A stretch of DNA of 64,000 nt, taken from positions 18,681 through 82,680 of the forward strand of contig CAYGPJ010000015.1 in the NCBI GenBank assembly GCA_964351865.1, written 5' to 3'. Of this stretch, positions 34,299-43,177 are shown piece after piece. Under the pieces are notes generated by a model, which saw nothing but the letters and a program-made list of their open reading frames with translations, was not told the DNA's origin and ran no database searches. The DNA comes from JBCDJI01 sp964351865. Its GTDB lineage: Bacteria; Verrucomicrobiota; Verrucomicrobiia; Methylacidiphilales; JBCBYL01. Numbering within the stretch: the first letter of the stretch is position 1; each line of letters starts with the position of its first letter. The position numbers and the translations under genes were made by a program.

Positions 34299-35162
34299 CT
34301 ACTCTGTCGCACCTTTCAGTATTCTGAAAGCCACTTCTCTAAGGTTATTCATGTAATCTGCCGATAGTGGATCCAAAGGAATCACGGCTCCCCCAATAGA
34401 CTCTGCGATGGAAGCGGCCGTCGAGGCAGGGAATTGTTTCTGCACAAAAACCACCTTGATATTTTTTTCCCGCGCCAGCTTCATGAGTTGATTCAACTGT
34501 GCCGCCGTCGGCTCTTTACCATCAACTTCGACTGCTATTTGCTTCAAACCATAGGCGTCACAGAAATATCCGAATGCCGGGTGGTAGACCATAACCGTCC
34601 CGCCTGTAAAACCCTTACTACCTGCAAATATCCCCTGCAGTTCCCTATCCAGATTGCTTAATTCGACATTTAATGCGTGCAAGTTGCTGGTGATAGATTG
34701 TGCTTTGTTCGGATATAGCTCTTTCATAGCCACGGCCATCGCTAACGCTTGTTGGGAATAGAGCTTGGGTGACAACCACACGTGAGGATCAAAGTCTCCG
34801 TGAACACAATCCGTCCGATGGTCATGACCAAGTTCAACCGAAAACGTTCGCTTCACTAATTCTGCATCTGTCGCCACAATCCGTAAATCTGGAGCGATTT
34901 GCCGCAACCGCTCTACCAGGCGAGCTTCAAAAGGCACCCCGGTCGTGAACAAAATTTTCGCCTGAGCTAATCGAGAAATCTGTTTCGCTGTCGGCGAATA
35001 AGAATGAGGGCTTTGTCCCGCTGCCAGCACCACCCCGACCTCTTCACCGAACAGCTGCTCGGCTGCATACTTCATGGGAGGAATGGAAACATAGATCTCC
35101 TGCGCCACCAGGCCAGCACACAGGCCCCAGGCACACAGACCCGTGACCAATAGTCGTTTCAT
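34299..35162 (-). CDS. znuA: Metal-binding periplasmic protein (ZnuA-like)
   Basis: About 287 residues. It has an N-terminal signal peptide (MKRLLVTGLCAWGLCAGLVAQ), then the cluster A-1 metal-binding fold. Metal ligands can be seen as H in SPHSYSP, H in FDPHVWLSPK, H in VYHPAFGYF and a C-terminal D in PLDPLS. The histidine-rich loop (GHDHRTDCVHGD) fits ZnuA rather than manganese-binding proteins. I chose ATG 35162; the open frame allows earlier ATGs at 35189 and 35174. An inverted repeat at 35203-35218 lies just upstream. Confidence 0.9.
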   Translation of the reverse strand: MKRLLVTGLCAWGLCAGLVAQEIYVSIPPMKYAAEQLFGEEVGVVLAAGQSPHSYSPTAKQISRLAQAKILFTTGVPFEARLVERLRQIAPDLRIVATDAELVKRTFSVELGHDHRTDCVHGDFDPHVWLSPKLYSQQALAMAVAMKELYPNKAQSITSNLHALNVELSNLDRELQGIFAGSKGFTGGTVMVYHPAFGYFCDAYGLKQIAVEVDGKEPTAAQLNQLMKLAREKNIKVVFVQKQFPASTAASIAESIGGAVIPLDPLSADYMNNLREVAFRILKGATE

Positions 35163-35202
35163 ATTTCTCCGCATGACAGACATCATCATGCAAGCTTTTT
35201 AT

Positions 35203-35218
35203 TGATAATCAAGTATCA
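35203..35218 (-). promoter_or_regulatory. Candidate Fur/Zur-family operator upstream of znuA
   Basis: The perfect inverted repeat TGATA-N6-TATCA sits about 41 bases upstream of the chosen znuA start, in an AT-rich stretch. Zinc-uptake operons are often repressed by Zur at such sites. The Fur-family regulator at 40599-40970 could be the binder, but this is inference. The match to any specific consensus has not been tested. Confidence 0.35.
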
Positions 35219-35427
35219 GTTTATACTCGAAACTCAAAGGTCAATAACTTCAGCATGAGACAGTTAACCGTAGCGCTATTACCGTCTATCGTCACACAAG
35301 CCCTGTCGTTCATTGCGGGTTGAAAGAGATATTAATAAATCTTTCAGCTCTCTCATGATTACTACTAACTTCCGTATTCTAGGGACAGTCCACTTGTGAC
35401 TATGAAAAACGGGCCTAGGTTCTCCTC

Positions 35428-35613
35428 ATGTTTCTGGCTGGTATACTCATCATCCTGGTTCTTCTCGGAATCACGACATCGGCCGTGCTCTCTTTCTGGT
35501 GGGCGGCAGACACTGGACAATTTAAAAACCCCGAACAGGCCGCTGCCAGTATTTTTGATAAAGATGAACCGGTGGGGCAATCCACAGATCACTTCCCTGG
35601 CCTATCAAAATGA
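35428..35613 (+). CDS. ccoS: CcoS-like cbb3 oxidase assembly protein
   Basis: A 61-residue small membrane protein. One transmembrane helix (LAGILIILVLLGITTSAVL) is followed by the FWWAADTGQF segment that is characteristic of CcoS. CcoS helps insert cofactors into the cbb3 oxidase. Its TGA overlaps the ATG of ccoN (35610). It is the first gene of the oxidase operon and follows a divergent spacer shared with znuA. Confidence 0.78.
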   Translation: MFLAGILIILVLLGITTSAVLSFWWAADTGQFKNPEQAAASIFDKDEPVGQSTDHFPGLSK

Positions 35614-37097
35614 AAGTCGATCTCTCACAACCTCTCAACTCGGAAGAAGTTGCACAAACAGGTTCAGCAAATGCTTCAGACGATCTATTGGCACGTCAAG
35701 AGATCGATCTCTCTGCGCGTAACATAGTCACCACGTTAATTGCCACTTCACTCATCTGGTTACTGGCAGGCTCCGCTCTGGCGATTGCAGCATCGCTCAA
35801 ACTGCATTGGCCTGATTTTCTGGGGGAGAGCAGTTGGCTCACCTTTGGCCGCGTTCGTCCGGCTCACCTCAATACCATGGTCTACGGCTGGGTATCTACT
35901 GCCAGCATTGGCATCGGGCTCTGGCTGATGTCTCGCTTGACGCGGGTGCCCTTAAGCAAATCTTTGCGTCTGTGGGCGGGAGTGATCTCTTGGAACATTG
36001 GCATCACGGTCGGAACGTTTGGCATCTTGCGCGGAGACAGCACCTCTATCGAATGGTTGGAATTCCCGCATTACGCGACTCCATTCCTGCTGCTCGCTTT
36101 TGCGCTCTTCATGGTCGAGATTATCCGAATGATGAGCCGGCGCCCGCCTGGTCATGTGTATATTTCCCAGTGGTACATTCTGGCCGCCTTCTGCTGGTTT
36201 CCATTGATGTATGCTACTGCGGTAATTCTGCTGGTCTGGTTTCCGGTTCAGGCACCGGCCATGCCACCTATCAACTGGTGGTTTGCGCACAATGCGCTGG
36301 GACTTTGGTTTACTCCCATATCACTCGCGACTGCCTACTATCTGATCCCGAAAGTCATTGGTAAACCCATTCACAGTTACTACTTGTCGATGGTGGGTTT
36401 CTGGTCACTGGCATTTTTCTATGCCTGGAATGGAATGCACCACCTCATTGGCGGTCCCTTCCCCGCGTGGTTGATCAGTGCCAGCATTGCCGCTAGCATT
36501 ATGATGCTGATTCCTGTCATCACGGTAGCCATCAACCACCATATGACCATGAAAGGAAGCTTCCATATGTTAAGATGGAGCCCTACGCTGCGCTTCATCG
36601 TTTTCGCCTCCATGAGCTACACCCTTGTGAGCTTGCAAGGATCGACCGCCGCCATCAGGCCACTCAATCAAATTACCCATTTCACCCACTACACCATCGG
36701 ACATGCACATCTGGGGATGTATGCTTTCGTGACCATGATGCTGTTTGGTGCCATTTACTATATGATGCCTAGAATGATGGCTCGTGAGTGGCCATCCGCG
36801 TTGATGATCAAGTCACATTTCTGGTTGTGTGTACTGGGAATCATACTCATGACCTTCAGTCTGACCGTTGGCGGATGGATTCAGGGTTGGGAAATGAACC
36901 GCGCTGAAAAAAGCTTCATGGAGATCCTACAGATCACTATTCCTTACCTGAAAGCCCGCAGTCTTTCGGGTGGCATTCTGACCCTGGCACATCTCATCTT
37001 TGCAACCTCATTTATTCTCATGCTTATCGGTTGGTGCCCGCGCGAAGGCAAGCCGACACTACTCGGAAAGATTGAACCCCGGCAGGAGGAAGTATGA
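35610..37097 (+). CDS. ccoN: cbb3-type cytochrome oxidase subunit I (CcoN)
   Basis: A 495-residue catalytic subunit with 12 or so transmembrane helices. Haem and copper ligand histidines lie in recognisable segments: RPAHLNTMVYGW, WFAHNALGLWFTP, WNGMHHLIGGPFP, INHHMTMKG and HYTIGHAHLGMYAF. It catalyses high-affinity oxygen reduction in the inner membrane. It starts 4 bases before the end of ccoS and overlaps ccoO by 4 bases (37094-37097). Length and motif order are typical. Confidence 0.96.
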   Translation: MKVDLSQPLNSEEVAQTGSANASDDLLARQEIDLSARNIVTTLIATSLIWLLAGSALAIAASLKLHWPDFLGESSWLTFGRVRPAHLNTMVYGWVSTASIGIGLWLMSRLTRVPLSKSLRLWAGVISWNIGITVGTFGILRGDSTSIEWLEFPHYATPFLLLAFALFMVEIIRMMSRRPPGHVYISQWYILAAFCWFPLMYATAVILLVWFPVQAPAMPPINWWFAHNALGLWFTPISLATAYYLIPKVIGKPIHSYYLSMVGFWSLAFFYAWNGMHHLIGGPFPAWLISASIAASIMMLIPVITVAINHHMTMKGSFHMLRWSPTLRFIVFASMSYTLVSLQGSTAAIRPLNQITHFTHYTIGHAHLGMYAFVTMMLFGAIYYMMPRMMAREWPSALMIKSHFWLCVLGIILMTFSLTVGGWIQGWEMNRAEKSFMEILQITIPYLKARSLSGGILTLAHLIFATSFILMLIGWCPREGKPTLLGKIEPRQEEV

Positions 37098-37720
37098 AGG
37101 TAAAAAATAAATACATCGCCGTCTGGATCGGCTTTCTGGCTACGTTCACCTCCTCATGGATCGGTCTGGTCTTACTGCCTGTGCTCAACTTAGGTGGAAC
37201 CAATGACGTGATTGATTCTGCTTTGCAAGGTATCGCAAATGAAGAACCCCTCGACCTGATAGACTTGGGTCGCGAGGTGTATGTGGCGAATGGCTGTTTA
37301 TATTGCCACAGCCAGCAGGTTCGCCCTGAATATGCCGGATCTGATAAAGAATTCGGGTGGGGAAACCGACGCACCAATCCTCATGATTACCTCAACGATA
37401 AAGTCGCATTGATGGGAACGATGAGGACAGGTCCGGATCTCAGCAACATCGGAGTCCGACAGCCCAGTGAAAACTGGCACCTGCTGCATCTCTATAATCC
37501 ACAGATCACATCTGAAGGTTCTGTAATGGCTCCTTATCCCTTCCTCTTCCGTAAGCAAAAAATAGGGGCTACCCCCACCCCCGGCGCGCTAAAACTCACT
37601 GGTAAATATGCTCCTGAAGAGGGTTATGAAATTGTTCCCACCGAGGAAGCTCTGGCCTTAGTCGCTTACCTGCAATCCCTCAAAAAAAGCGCCACCCCAC
37701 TCCCGGAGAACACCCCATGA
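37094..37720 (+). CDS. ccoO: cbb3-type cytochrome oxidase subunit II (CcoO)
   Basis: A 208-residue membrane-anchored mono-haem cytochrome c. It has an N-terminal anchor (YIAVWIGFLATFTSSWIGLV), the haem motif GCLYCHSQQVRPEY (CxxCH) and a later methionine in EGSVMAPYPFLF that can be the sixth ligand. It transfers electrons to CcoN. It overlaps ccoN by 4 bases and the following short gene by 4 bases (37717-37720). Confidence 0.95.
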   Translation: MKVKNKYIAVWIGFLATFTSSWIGLVLLPVLNLGGTNDVIDSALQGIANEEPLDLIDLGREVYVANGCLYCHSQQVRPEYAGSDKEFGWGNRRTNPHDYLNDKVALMGTMRTGPDLSNIGVRQPSENWHLLHLYNPQITSEGSVMAPYPFLFRKQKIGATPTPGALKLTGKYAPEEGYEIVPTEEALALVAYLQSLKKSATPLPENTP

Positions 37721-37983
37721 ACCAGCCACACGACCATAAGAATGCCGGTGAAAAGGCACACCCCAATCCTGGCGAATCCATGAACGTGAGAGCCGTGCAC
37801 CATGCCATCATTCGCGAACTGCCTGAACCTAAAGAGCTTTATAAAAATGTGCCTTGGTATCTGCGTCACTTTTATGCGGTCTTGCTTATCGGAGGCATTC
37901 TTTACCTGCTTATATTAGCCGGCCAATTCGACTGGCAGGCCATGGACACTCCCCTGGAAGAACTCAGCACCTTTCAAAAATAA
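37717..37983 (+). CDS. Stand-alone FixP_N-type (CcoP N-terminal) protein, haem-less
   Basis: An 88-residue protein with one transmembrane helix (FYAVLLIGGILYLLILAG). It resembles only the N-terminal anchor segment of CcoP/FixP (VRAVHHAIIRELPEPKELYKNVPWYLRHFY). It has no CxxCH motif, so the two haem domains of a normal CcoP are absent. It occupies the ccoP position in the operon. It may anchor or stabilise the complex, and electron entry may use another cytochrome encoded elsewhere. Confidence 0.78.
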   Translation: MNQPHDHKNAGEKAHPNPGESMNVRAVHHAIIRELPEPKELYKNVPWYLRHFYAVLLIGGILYLLILAGQFDWQAMDTPLEELSTFQK

Positions 37984-37992
37984 TCAAAGTCC

Positions 37993-40602
37993 ATGAGTGC
38001 CTGTTGTGCTACCACTTCTTGTTCTGAATCTCCACCTGAGGCCAAGGATCAAGGAGCAGCTTTTCTTTGGCTAAAGCTTGGACTGGCGGTGGTTATCTCA
38101 GGCCTCAACATGATTTTTGGCCTCGGCGTCAACGCCACGCCACCGGAAGGAGTTGCCTACTACATCATTCATTCTCTGTTAGCCGGATCAGTTCTGGTGG
38201 TTGTGCTACTGGCCGGAAAGGGGCTCATGCTGCAAGCTTTCCGCCAGGCGCGCACCTTAAAGCCTGGAATTGAACTGCTTTTTGCGCTGGGAATTACCGG
38301 CGCTTTTGGCGCATCCCTCTACTCGAGCCTCACCCACATCGGAGATATTTATTACGAAGTGGTCGCCATTCTGGTGACCATCTACGCTGTCGGCAATACC
38401 ATCAACACATTTCAGCGGAGCAAGGCACTGTCTGCTATTCAGGCACTTCATCACCGCTATGCGACTGCACGGCTGGAAGACGGTAGTAAAATTTCAACCG
38501 CTTTACTGGAAGAAGGCCAATCCGTAATCATTCGGCCCGGTGAAGGCATACCGGTTGATGGTGTGATTACTGACGGTGTCGCTCTCGTCAATCAGACTGC
38601 ACTGACCGGAGAACCCTTTGCCATCGTTCGCCGCAAGGACGACCCTGTGCTAGCTGGTAGTGATAATTTAGACGGCACCCTTACCGTGCTGGCCACTACG
38701 TCAGGCCAAACGCGACAACTGGACGCCTTAATCAATGATCTATCAGCATCCCGCCTGCAGAAATCCCATATCCAAAGACAGGCCGACCAGGCCGCTTATT
38801 ATTTTTTCCCGGTGGTGCTCATCATATCGTTCATCACTTTTGCCATTTGGTGGCATCTGCAAACATGGCAAGTCGCCCATTTTCATTCACTCGCGGTTAT
38901 TGTCGTCGCATGCCCCTGCGCGCTCGGACTCGCCACCCCGATTGCTCTCTGGAGTACCATCAATCGCCTATTCCACCTGGGGATTATCACCCGTCAGGCA
39001 GACTTCATTGAGCGACTCACCCAGGTAGATACCATCATTTTTGACAAGACCGGAACGTTGAGTCAGCTCCAGCCCGCTCTGGTTGATTTTGTCTCTCACA
39101 GTGACACCCCTAAAAATTCTCTTCAGCAATTCATCGCAGCCGCTCAACGTGAATTTAATCACCCGATCAGTTCCCTGTTTTCGCGGTGGCAACCTGGTGA
39201 ACCGCCCCTGCGATGCCATGCGATCGCAGGCACAGGCATCGAGGCCGTATGGAAAGACGGAACGGTTCTTTCACTCGGGAATGACCAACTCATCGACAAT
39301 CAGGATTTGGAAAGACTCGACGAACTACTTCATCAGGACTCGCCAAAAATCGAAAAAGAGAACCTTATCTACATTAAACAGAACCGAAAGCTGGTGGCTC
39401 TCGCCTCATACCGCGAAAAGCTTCGTGATGACACGCCTGAGCTTATCAATCAGCTTACCAATGCCGACTACAAACTGATGCTATTGACCGGCGATCAACT
39501 CAATCGTGCGGTCCTGCTTAAAATTCCGCAAATTGACATCAAGGCGGGATGTTCTCCCATCGAAAAAAAGAAATACATCGAAGAACTTCAGTCCCAAGGT
39601 TCTAAAGTTTTATTTGTGGGAGATGGTATTAATGACGGCCCGGCAATGAACGCTGCTTTTGCCAGTCTGGCTGTCAACGAAGGAAACGAAGTGACGGTAG
39701 AAACCGCTCAGGCCTCAATGAAGGGCTCCCAGTTGGCATCTCTGATATCCGCCATCCACCTTGCCCGTCAGACCATGCATACCCTTAAGGCAAATCTCAT
39801 TTTCGCAGCTGCCTATAACATCATTGGAATCTCACTTGCATCCACCGGTGTGCTCAATCCGGTTTGGGCCGCCCTGCTCATGTTGATAAGCAGTGCGACC
39901 GTGTCTTATCGGGCATTAAATTCTGCCCGGGCATCAATTGGAGAAAATCGCCTGCTACAGCCTAAGCATGACACACCTCGTTTCATCCAAACCCCTAGCG
40001 GTGCAGCATGGTTGACGGTGGCCGGCATCCTCAGTTCCGGCATGCTCTTCGCGCTTGCTGGCAACTTCACACCTGCAGGCTGGATCATTTGTCTCGCACT
40101 TACAGGTCTGATTTCCGCCCTGGTGGCCACACGCTTCACCAAATGGCCCGCTGATGGTCAGGAATTTCTACTGACGGGTTGCTGGGGATTTTCCGGAATG
40201 ATGCTGGGTTGGATGGCCCTGGCGGGGTGGTCGCCGGTGGTTCACGAAGGAGTTTGTCTTTGCGGTTGTGCCAATTCGCCCTTCGGTGCAGGCATGACAA
40301 TGCTGTTAAACCCCATGTATTACGGGATGGTGATTGGCAGCCTGGCGGCTGCCGCTATTGCGCTGAAAATGAAAATCAGCACTTACCCATTAAGCTCACA
40401 TTTATTGTGCATTGGCATGATGTGCGTCTCGATGTGGATCGCCAGCATTCTATGGTCTTTCGTTCCGATTCAGGCAGATGCACACATGCAATTCCTGCTC
40501 AGCTCAGCCGTTATGACAGCCAGCATGTTGGCAGGAATGATGGCATGGCCGTTGTTGCGCAAGCTCCATCTGAAGAAAATTTCTCCACTTGCCACCGCCT
40601 AA
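37993..40602 (+). CDS. Copper-type P1B-ATPase (CcoI/CopA-like) with C-terminal membrane extension
   Basis: An 869-residue heavy-metal P-type ATPase. Visible motifs are the CPC metal site VACPCALGLATP, phosphorylation motif DKTGTL, LTGEP in the actuator domain and GDGINDGPAMNAA. The N-terminus is cysteine-rich (SACCATTSC) but has no full HMA domain. After about residue 640 the ATPase core ends and about 230 more residues with several hydrophobic helices follow (LTVAGILSSGMLFALAGNF, GVCLCGC). It follows the cbb3 operon, as CcoI does, and is probably needed to supply copper to CcoN. Confidence 0.88.
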   Translation: MSACCATTSCSESPPEAKDQGAAFLWLKLGLAVVISGLNMIFGLGVNATPPEGVAYYIIHSLLAGSVLVVVLLAGKGLMLQAFRQARTLKPGIELLFALGITGAFGASLYSSLTHIGDIYYEVVAILVTIYAVGNTINTFQRSKALSAIQALHHRYATARLEDGSKISTALLEEGQSVIIRPGEGIPVDGVITDGVALVNQTALTGEPFAIVRRKDDPVLAGSDNLDGTLTVLATTSGQTRQLDALINDLSASRLQKSHIQRQADQAAYYFFPVVLIISFITFAIWWHLQTWQVAHFHSLAVIVVACPCALGLATPIALWSTINRLFHLGIITRQADFIERLTQVDTIIFDKTGTLSQLQPALVDFVSHSDTPKNSLQQFIAAAQREFNHPISSLFSRWQPGEPPLRCHAIAGTGIEAVWKDGTVLSLGNDQLIDNQDLERLDELLHQDSPKIEKENLIYIKQNRKLVALASYREKLRDDTPELINQLTNADYKLMLLTGDQLNRAVLLKIPQIDIKAGCSPIEKKKYIEELQSQGSKVLFVGDGINDGPAMNAAFASLAVNEGNEVTVETAQASMKGSQLASLISAIHLARQTMHTLKANLIFAAAYNIIGISLASTGVLNPVWAALLMLISSATVSYRALNSARASIGENRLLQPKHDTPRFIQTPSGAAWLTVAGILSSGMLFALAGNFTPAGWIICLALTGLISALVATRFTKWPADGQEFLLTGCWGFSGMMLGWMALAGWSPVVHEGVCLCGCANSPFGAGMTMLLNPMYYGMVIGSLAAAAIALKMKISTYPLSSHLLCIGMMCVSMWIASILWSFVPIQADAHMQFLLSSAVMTASMLAGMMAWPLLRKLHLKKISPLATA

Positions 40603-40970
40603 ACACACTGATCACAGGATCCGAACAGGGTAATTTCATGTGCTTCCACTTGAAACCCGCTGGGAGCAAGTTTTTCCACATTGCCGCTACAGCCTTCCAG
40701 GTCGTAGACCTTACCACACTCGCGACAGACAAAATGGTGATGGTGCCCTTTCTGAGTCGACTCGTAGCGGGGAGATTTACCCGGCAGTTCTACCACCGTC
40801 ACCGAGCCTTCATCCTGTAGCCGCTTCAGCGCACGATACACCGTCGCGATCCCGATTCCCGGAACCGCTTCATTGGCTTGAACTTCGATCTCCTGCGCTG
40901 TCATCGGATGCTCCGCATGCGAGATGACTTCGTGAATCGCGGCTTTTTGTTTGGTGTTTCTTGGTGACAT
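40599..40970 (-). CDS. Fur-family transcriptional regulator
   Basis: A 123-residue metal-dependent repressor: N-terminal winged helix (HPMTAQEIEVQANEAVPGIG, ATVYRALKRL) and the regulatory metal sites with HHHHFVCRECGKVYDL and C-terminal FGSCDQCV. The two CxxC pairs fit a structural zinc site. It could be Zur, Fur or PerR; sequence alone does not decide. It is the last gene of an operon after the YidD-RibD fusion (9-base gap) and overlaps the end of the P-type ATPase gene by 4 bases. Confidence 0.9.
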   Translation of the reverse strand: MSPRNTKQKAAIHEVISHAEHPMTAQEIEVQANEAVPGIGIATVYRALKRLQDEGSVTVVELPGKSPRYESTQKGHHHHFVCRECGKVYDLEGCSGNVEKLAPSGFQVEAHEITLFGSCDQCV

Positions 40971-40979
40971 CTCTTTTCT

Positions 40980-41669
40980 TTATAGCTCCCGCATACGAAG
41001 ATTAAAGTCAGGATTCAGTGCTTCGCACTCGTCACTCAGGCAACCGGAAATCACCTTGAGTCCGGCCGCCTCCAACACCTCCACCGCACGCCCGCGATGC
41101 GCCGGATTCGGATCGGTAGCTCCGATCACGACACGTTGAATACCTGATGCCTCAAGAATCCGATCACAACAGGCTCCGGTTCGCCCTGGTGTGGAACAGG
41201 GTTCAAGCGTGACGTATAGTGTGGCTCCTTCAACAGGAGGGCGACCCAGATCCTGCAGTGCTTCCACTTCAGCATGCGCACCGCCATCCTGCTGATGTGC
41301 TCCCTCCGCCACGATTTCACCGGACTCCACAATCACACACCCCACCCGCGGGTTAGGAGCCGTTGCGGCCGGATCTACCGATGCGGCCAGCTCGATCGCA
41401 TAACGCATATACTTTTCATGTTGTTCGTATCCGGCTTTCACAGGAACAGGATCATAGCCTGCTCCTCCCCAGGGATGGCAGCGTAAAATGCGCTTCATCG
41501 TCAACCAACTGCCTCGAAAGACTCCATGTTGCTGCAGAGCTTGAATCGCATACTCCGAACAAGTCGGGCTGAAGCGACAACACCCGCCCCCGCCAGACAA
41601 CGCCGTAATCGCAGGTGAGATCACCAGTTGATATCCCTTAATCAACGAGATGAATCCTGTCGTGATCAT
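40980..41669 (-). CDS. YidD-RibD deaminase fusion protein
   Basis: A 229-residue protein with two domains in one reading frame. Residues 1 to about 80 match YidD, the membrane-protein insertion factor (CCRFSPTCSEYAIQALQQHG, HPWGGAGYDPVPVK). Residues 85-229 match the RibD deaminase domain of riboflavin synthesis: PNPRVGCVIV, zinc-site histidine in GGAHAEVEAL, cysteines in LEPCSTPGRTGACCDRIL. The RibD reductase half is absent. It lies 48 bases after cysS and 9 before the Fur gene. An internal start at MRYAIELAA could make RibD alone. Confidence 0.85.
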   Translation of the reverse strand: MITTGFISLIKGYQLVISPAITALSGGGGCCRFSPTCSEYAIQALQQHGVFRGSWLTMKRILRCHPWGGAGYDPVPVKAGYEQHEKYMRYAIELAASVDPAATAPNPRVGCVIVESGEIVAEGAHQQDGGAHAEVEALQDLGRPPVEGATLYVTLEPCSTPGRTGACCDRILEASGIQRVVIGATDPNPAHRGRAVEVLEAAGLKVISGCLSDECEALNPDFNLRMREL

Positions 41670-41717
41670 TACTTTTGATTCGGGGCTTAGCGTTCCTTTG
41701 CGACCTTCCTGTAAAAA

Positions 41718-43118
41718 TCAGTTTTTGGGTTCCAGTTCAAAGCCTGCTTTAGAGTCTTTAATCACCCAGCCTTGAGCGGCGATCTGATCGCGTAACTCAT
41801 CGGAGCGCACCCACTCCTTGTCGGCACGAGCCTGCTGGCGCTCTTCTGCGAGCGCGATAATCTCTGCCGGAGCAGATACCTTCTTTTCCGGTTCATCGGA
41901 AAACTCGAAACCAAACACCTTCAATACCTGAGTCAGTGCCGACGCATCCGCTGAGAATGCGTCCTTGGCCTTACCGGCCTTCAGTTCCTGTTCGATCTCT
42001 CCCACTGCGGTGAACAAAGCCCCCAGCGCCTTCGCTGTATTCAGATCATCACACAGGGCGTCCATCACCGGCGACCAACGTCCGAAATCATCATTCGGAG
42101 TTGCGGCATCCACCCCGATGGCGGACGCCACCTTGGCAATGCGCTTGAGCCCTGATTTAGCAGCTCCCAACGAGTCTTTGGTGAAATTCAGCGGTTGCCG
42201 GTAATGACCGGAAAGCAGCACGTAACGTAATTCCTGACCGGAAAATCCCCACTCCTCAATGTCTTTAAGCGTATAGAGATTTCCCAACGACTTACTCATC
42301 TTCTCGTTTTCGATTCGCAGATGCGCGATATGGAACCAGTGACGGGCAAACCCTTTGCCACAGCAGCCTTCACTTTGGGCAATCTCGTTTTCATGGTGCG
42401 GAAAGATCAGATCCACTCCGCCGGAGTGCAGGTCAAAAGTATCACCGAGGTATTTTCGAATCATCGCACTGCATTCCAAATGCCAGCCTGGTCGACCTTC
42501 GCCCCACGGGCTGTCCCATTTGTGCGGACCGTCTTCCGGTTTCCACGTCTTCCACAAAGCGAAGTCGTTAACGGTTTCTTTTTCGTACTCGTCTGAATCG
42601 TTCAACCGCTGATCCGCGTTGGCACGCATGTCTTCCGGATTGAGCCCCGCCAGTTTACCATAATTTTCAAACGCCGAGATCCGATAATAGACCGAGCCAT
42701 CGTCGGTCACGTAAGCGAGTTGCTTTTCAATCAACTGCTCGATCATCGCAATCTGTTCAGGAATATGCCCCACTGCAGAAGGCGACTGGTGTGGCTCCCG
42801 CATGTTCAACTTGAGGCAATCCGCTTCAAAAGCGTGACGCCAACCATTGGTGAACTCTTCCAGACTCTGACCAGCCGCGATAGCACCACGAATCGTCTTA
42901 TCATCCACATCCGTGATGTTGCGCACATGTTGGGTTTTTATCCCGAGCCCCTCCACCACACGACGAAACAGATCCTGCAGCACAAAGGTGCGGAAATTTC
43001 CCACATGCGCCGGCCCATAAACCGTCGGGCCACAACAATAGAACCTAAGCTGATCTCCATCAGCAGCAAAGACGGGTTCGTTCTGGCGGGTTAAGGTGTT
43101 GTAGAGCTTCAGTTGCAT
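41718..43118 (-). CDS. cysS: Cysteinyl-tRNA synthetase
   Basis: Class I synthetase that charges tRNA-Cys. The zinc and HIGH region reads YCCGPTVYGPAHVGNF near the N-terminus, HPHHENEIAQSEG appears mid-protein, and the KMSKS motif is EKMSKSLGN. Length (466) is normal. I chose ATG 43118; the open frame also begins with TTG one codon earlier. It is the first gene of the cysS, yidD-ribD, fur operon. Confidence 0.95.
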   Translation of the reverse strand: MQLKLYNTLTRQNEPVFAADGDQLRFYCCGPTVYGPAHVGNFRTFVLQDLFRRVVEGLGIKTQHVRNITDVDDKTIRGAIAAGQSLEEFTNGWRHAFEADCLKLNMREPHQSPSAVGHIPEQIAMIEQLIEKQLAYVTDDGSVYYRISAFENYGKLAGLNPEDMRANADQRLNDSDEYEKETVNDFALWKTWKPEDGPHKWDSPWGEGRPGWHLECSAMIRKYLGDTFDLHSGGVDLIFPHHENEIAQSEGCCGKGFARHWFHIAHLRIENEKMSKSLGNLYTLKDIEEWGFSGQELRYVLLSGHYRQPLNFTKDSLGAAKSGLKRIAKVASAIGVDAATPNDDFGRWSPVMDALCDDLNTAKALGALFTAVGEIEQELKAGKAKDAFSADASALTQVLKVFGFEFSDEPEKKVSAPAEIIALAEERQQARADKEWVRSDELRDQIAAQGWVIKDSKAGFELEPKN

Positions 43119-43177
43119 CAAGCTGAAACTCTAGACCGGCATCTTTCTATTGAAAAGTAAACTCAACCACTTATTGA

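Noticed and set aside
35190..35427. Possible FNR box upstream of ccoS
   Set aside because: The best candidate (TTGATAATCAA) has the wrong spacing for TTGAT-N4-ATCAA, so it does not fit.
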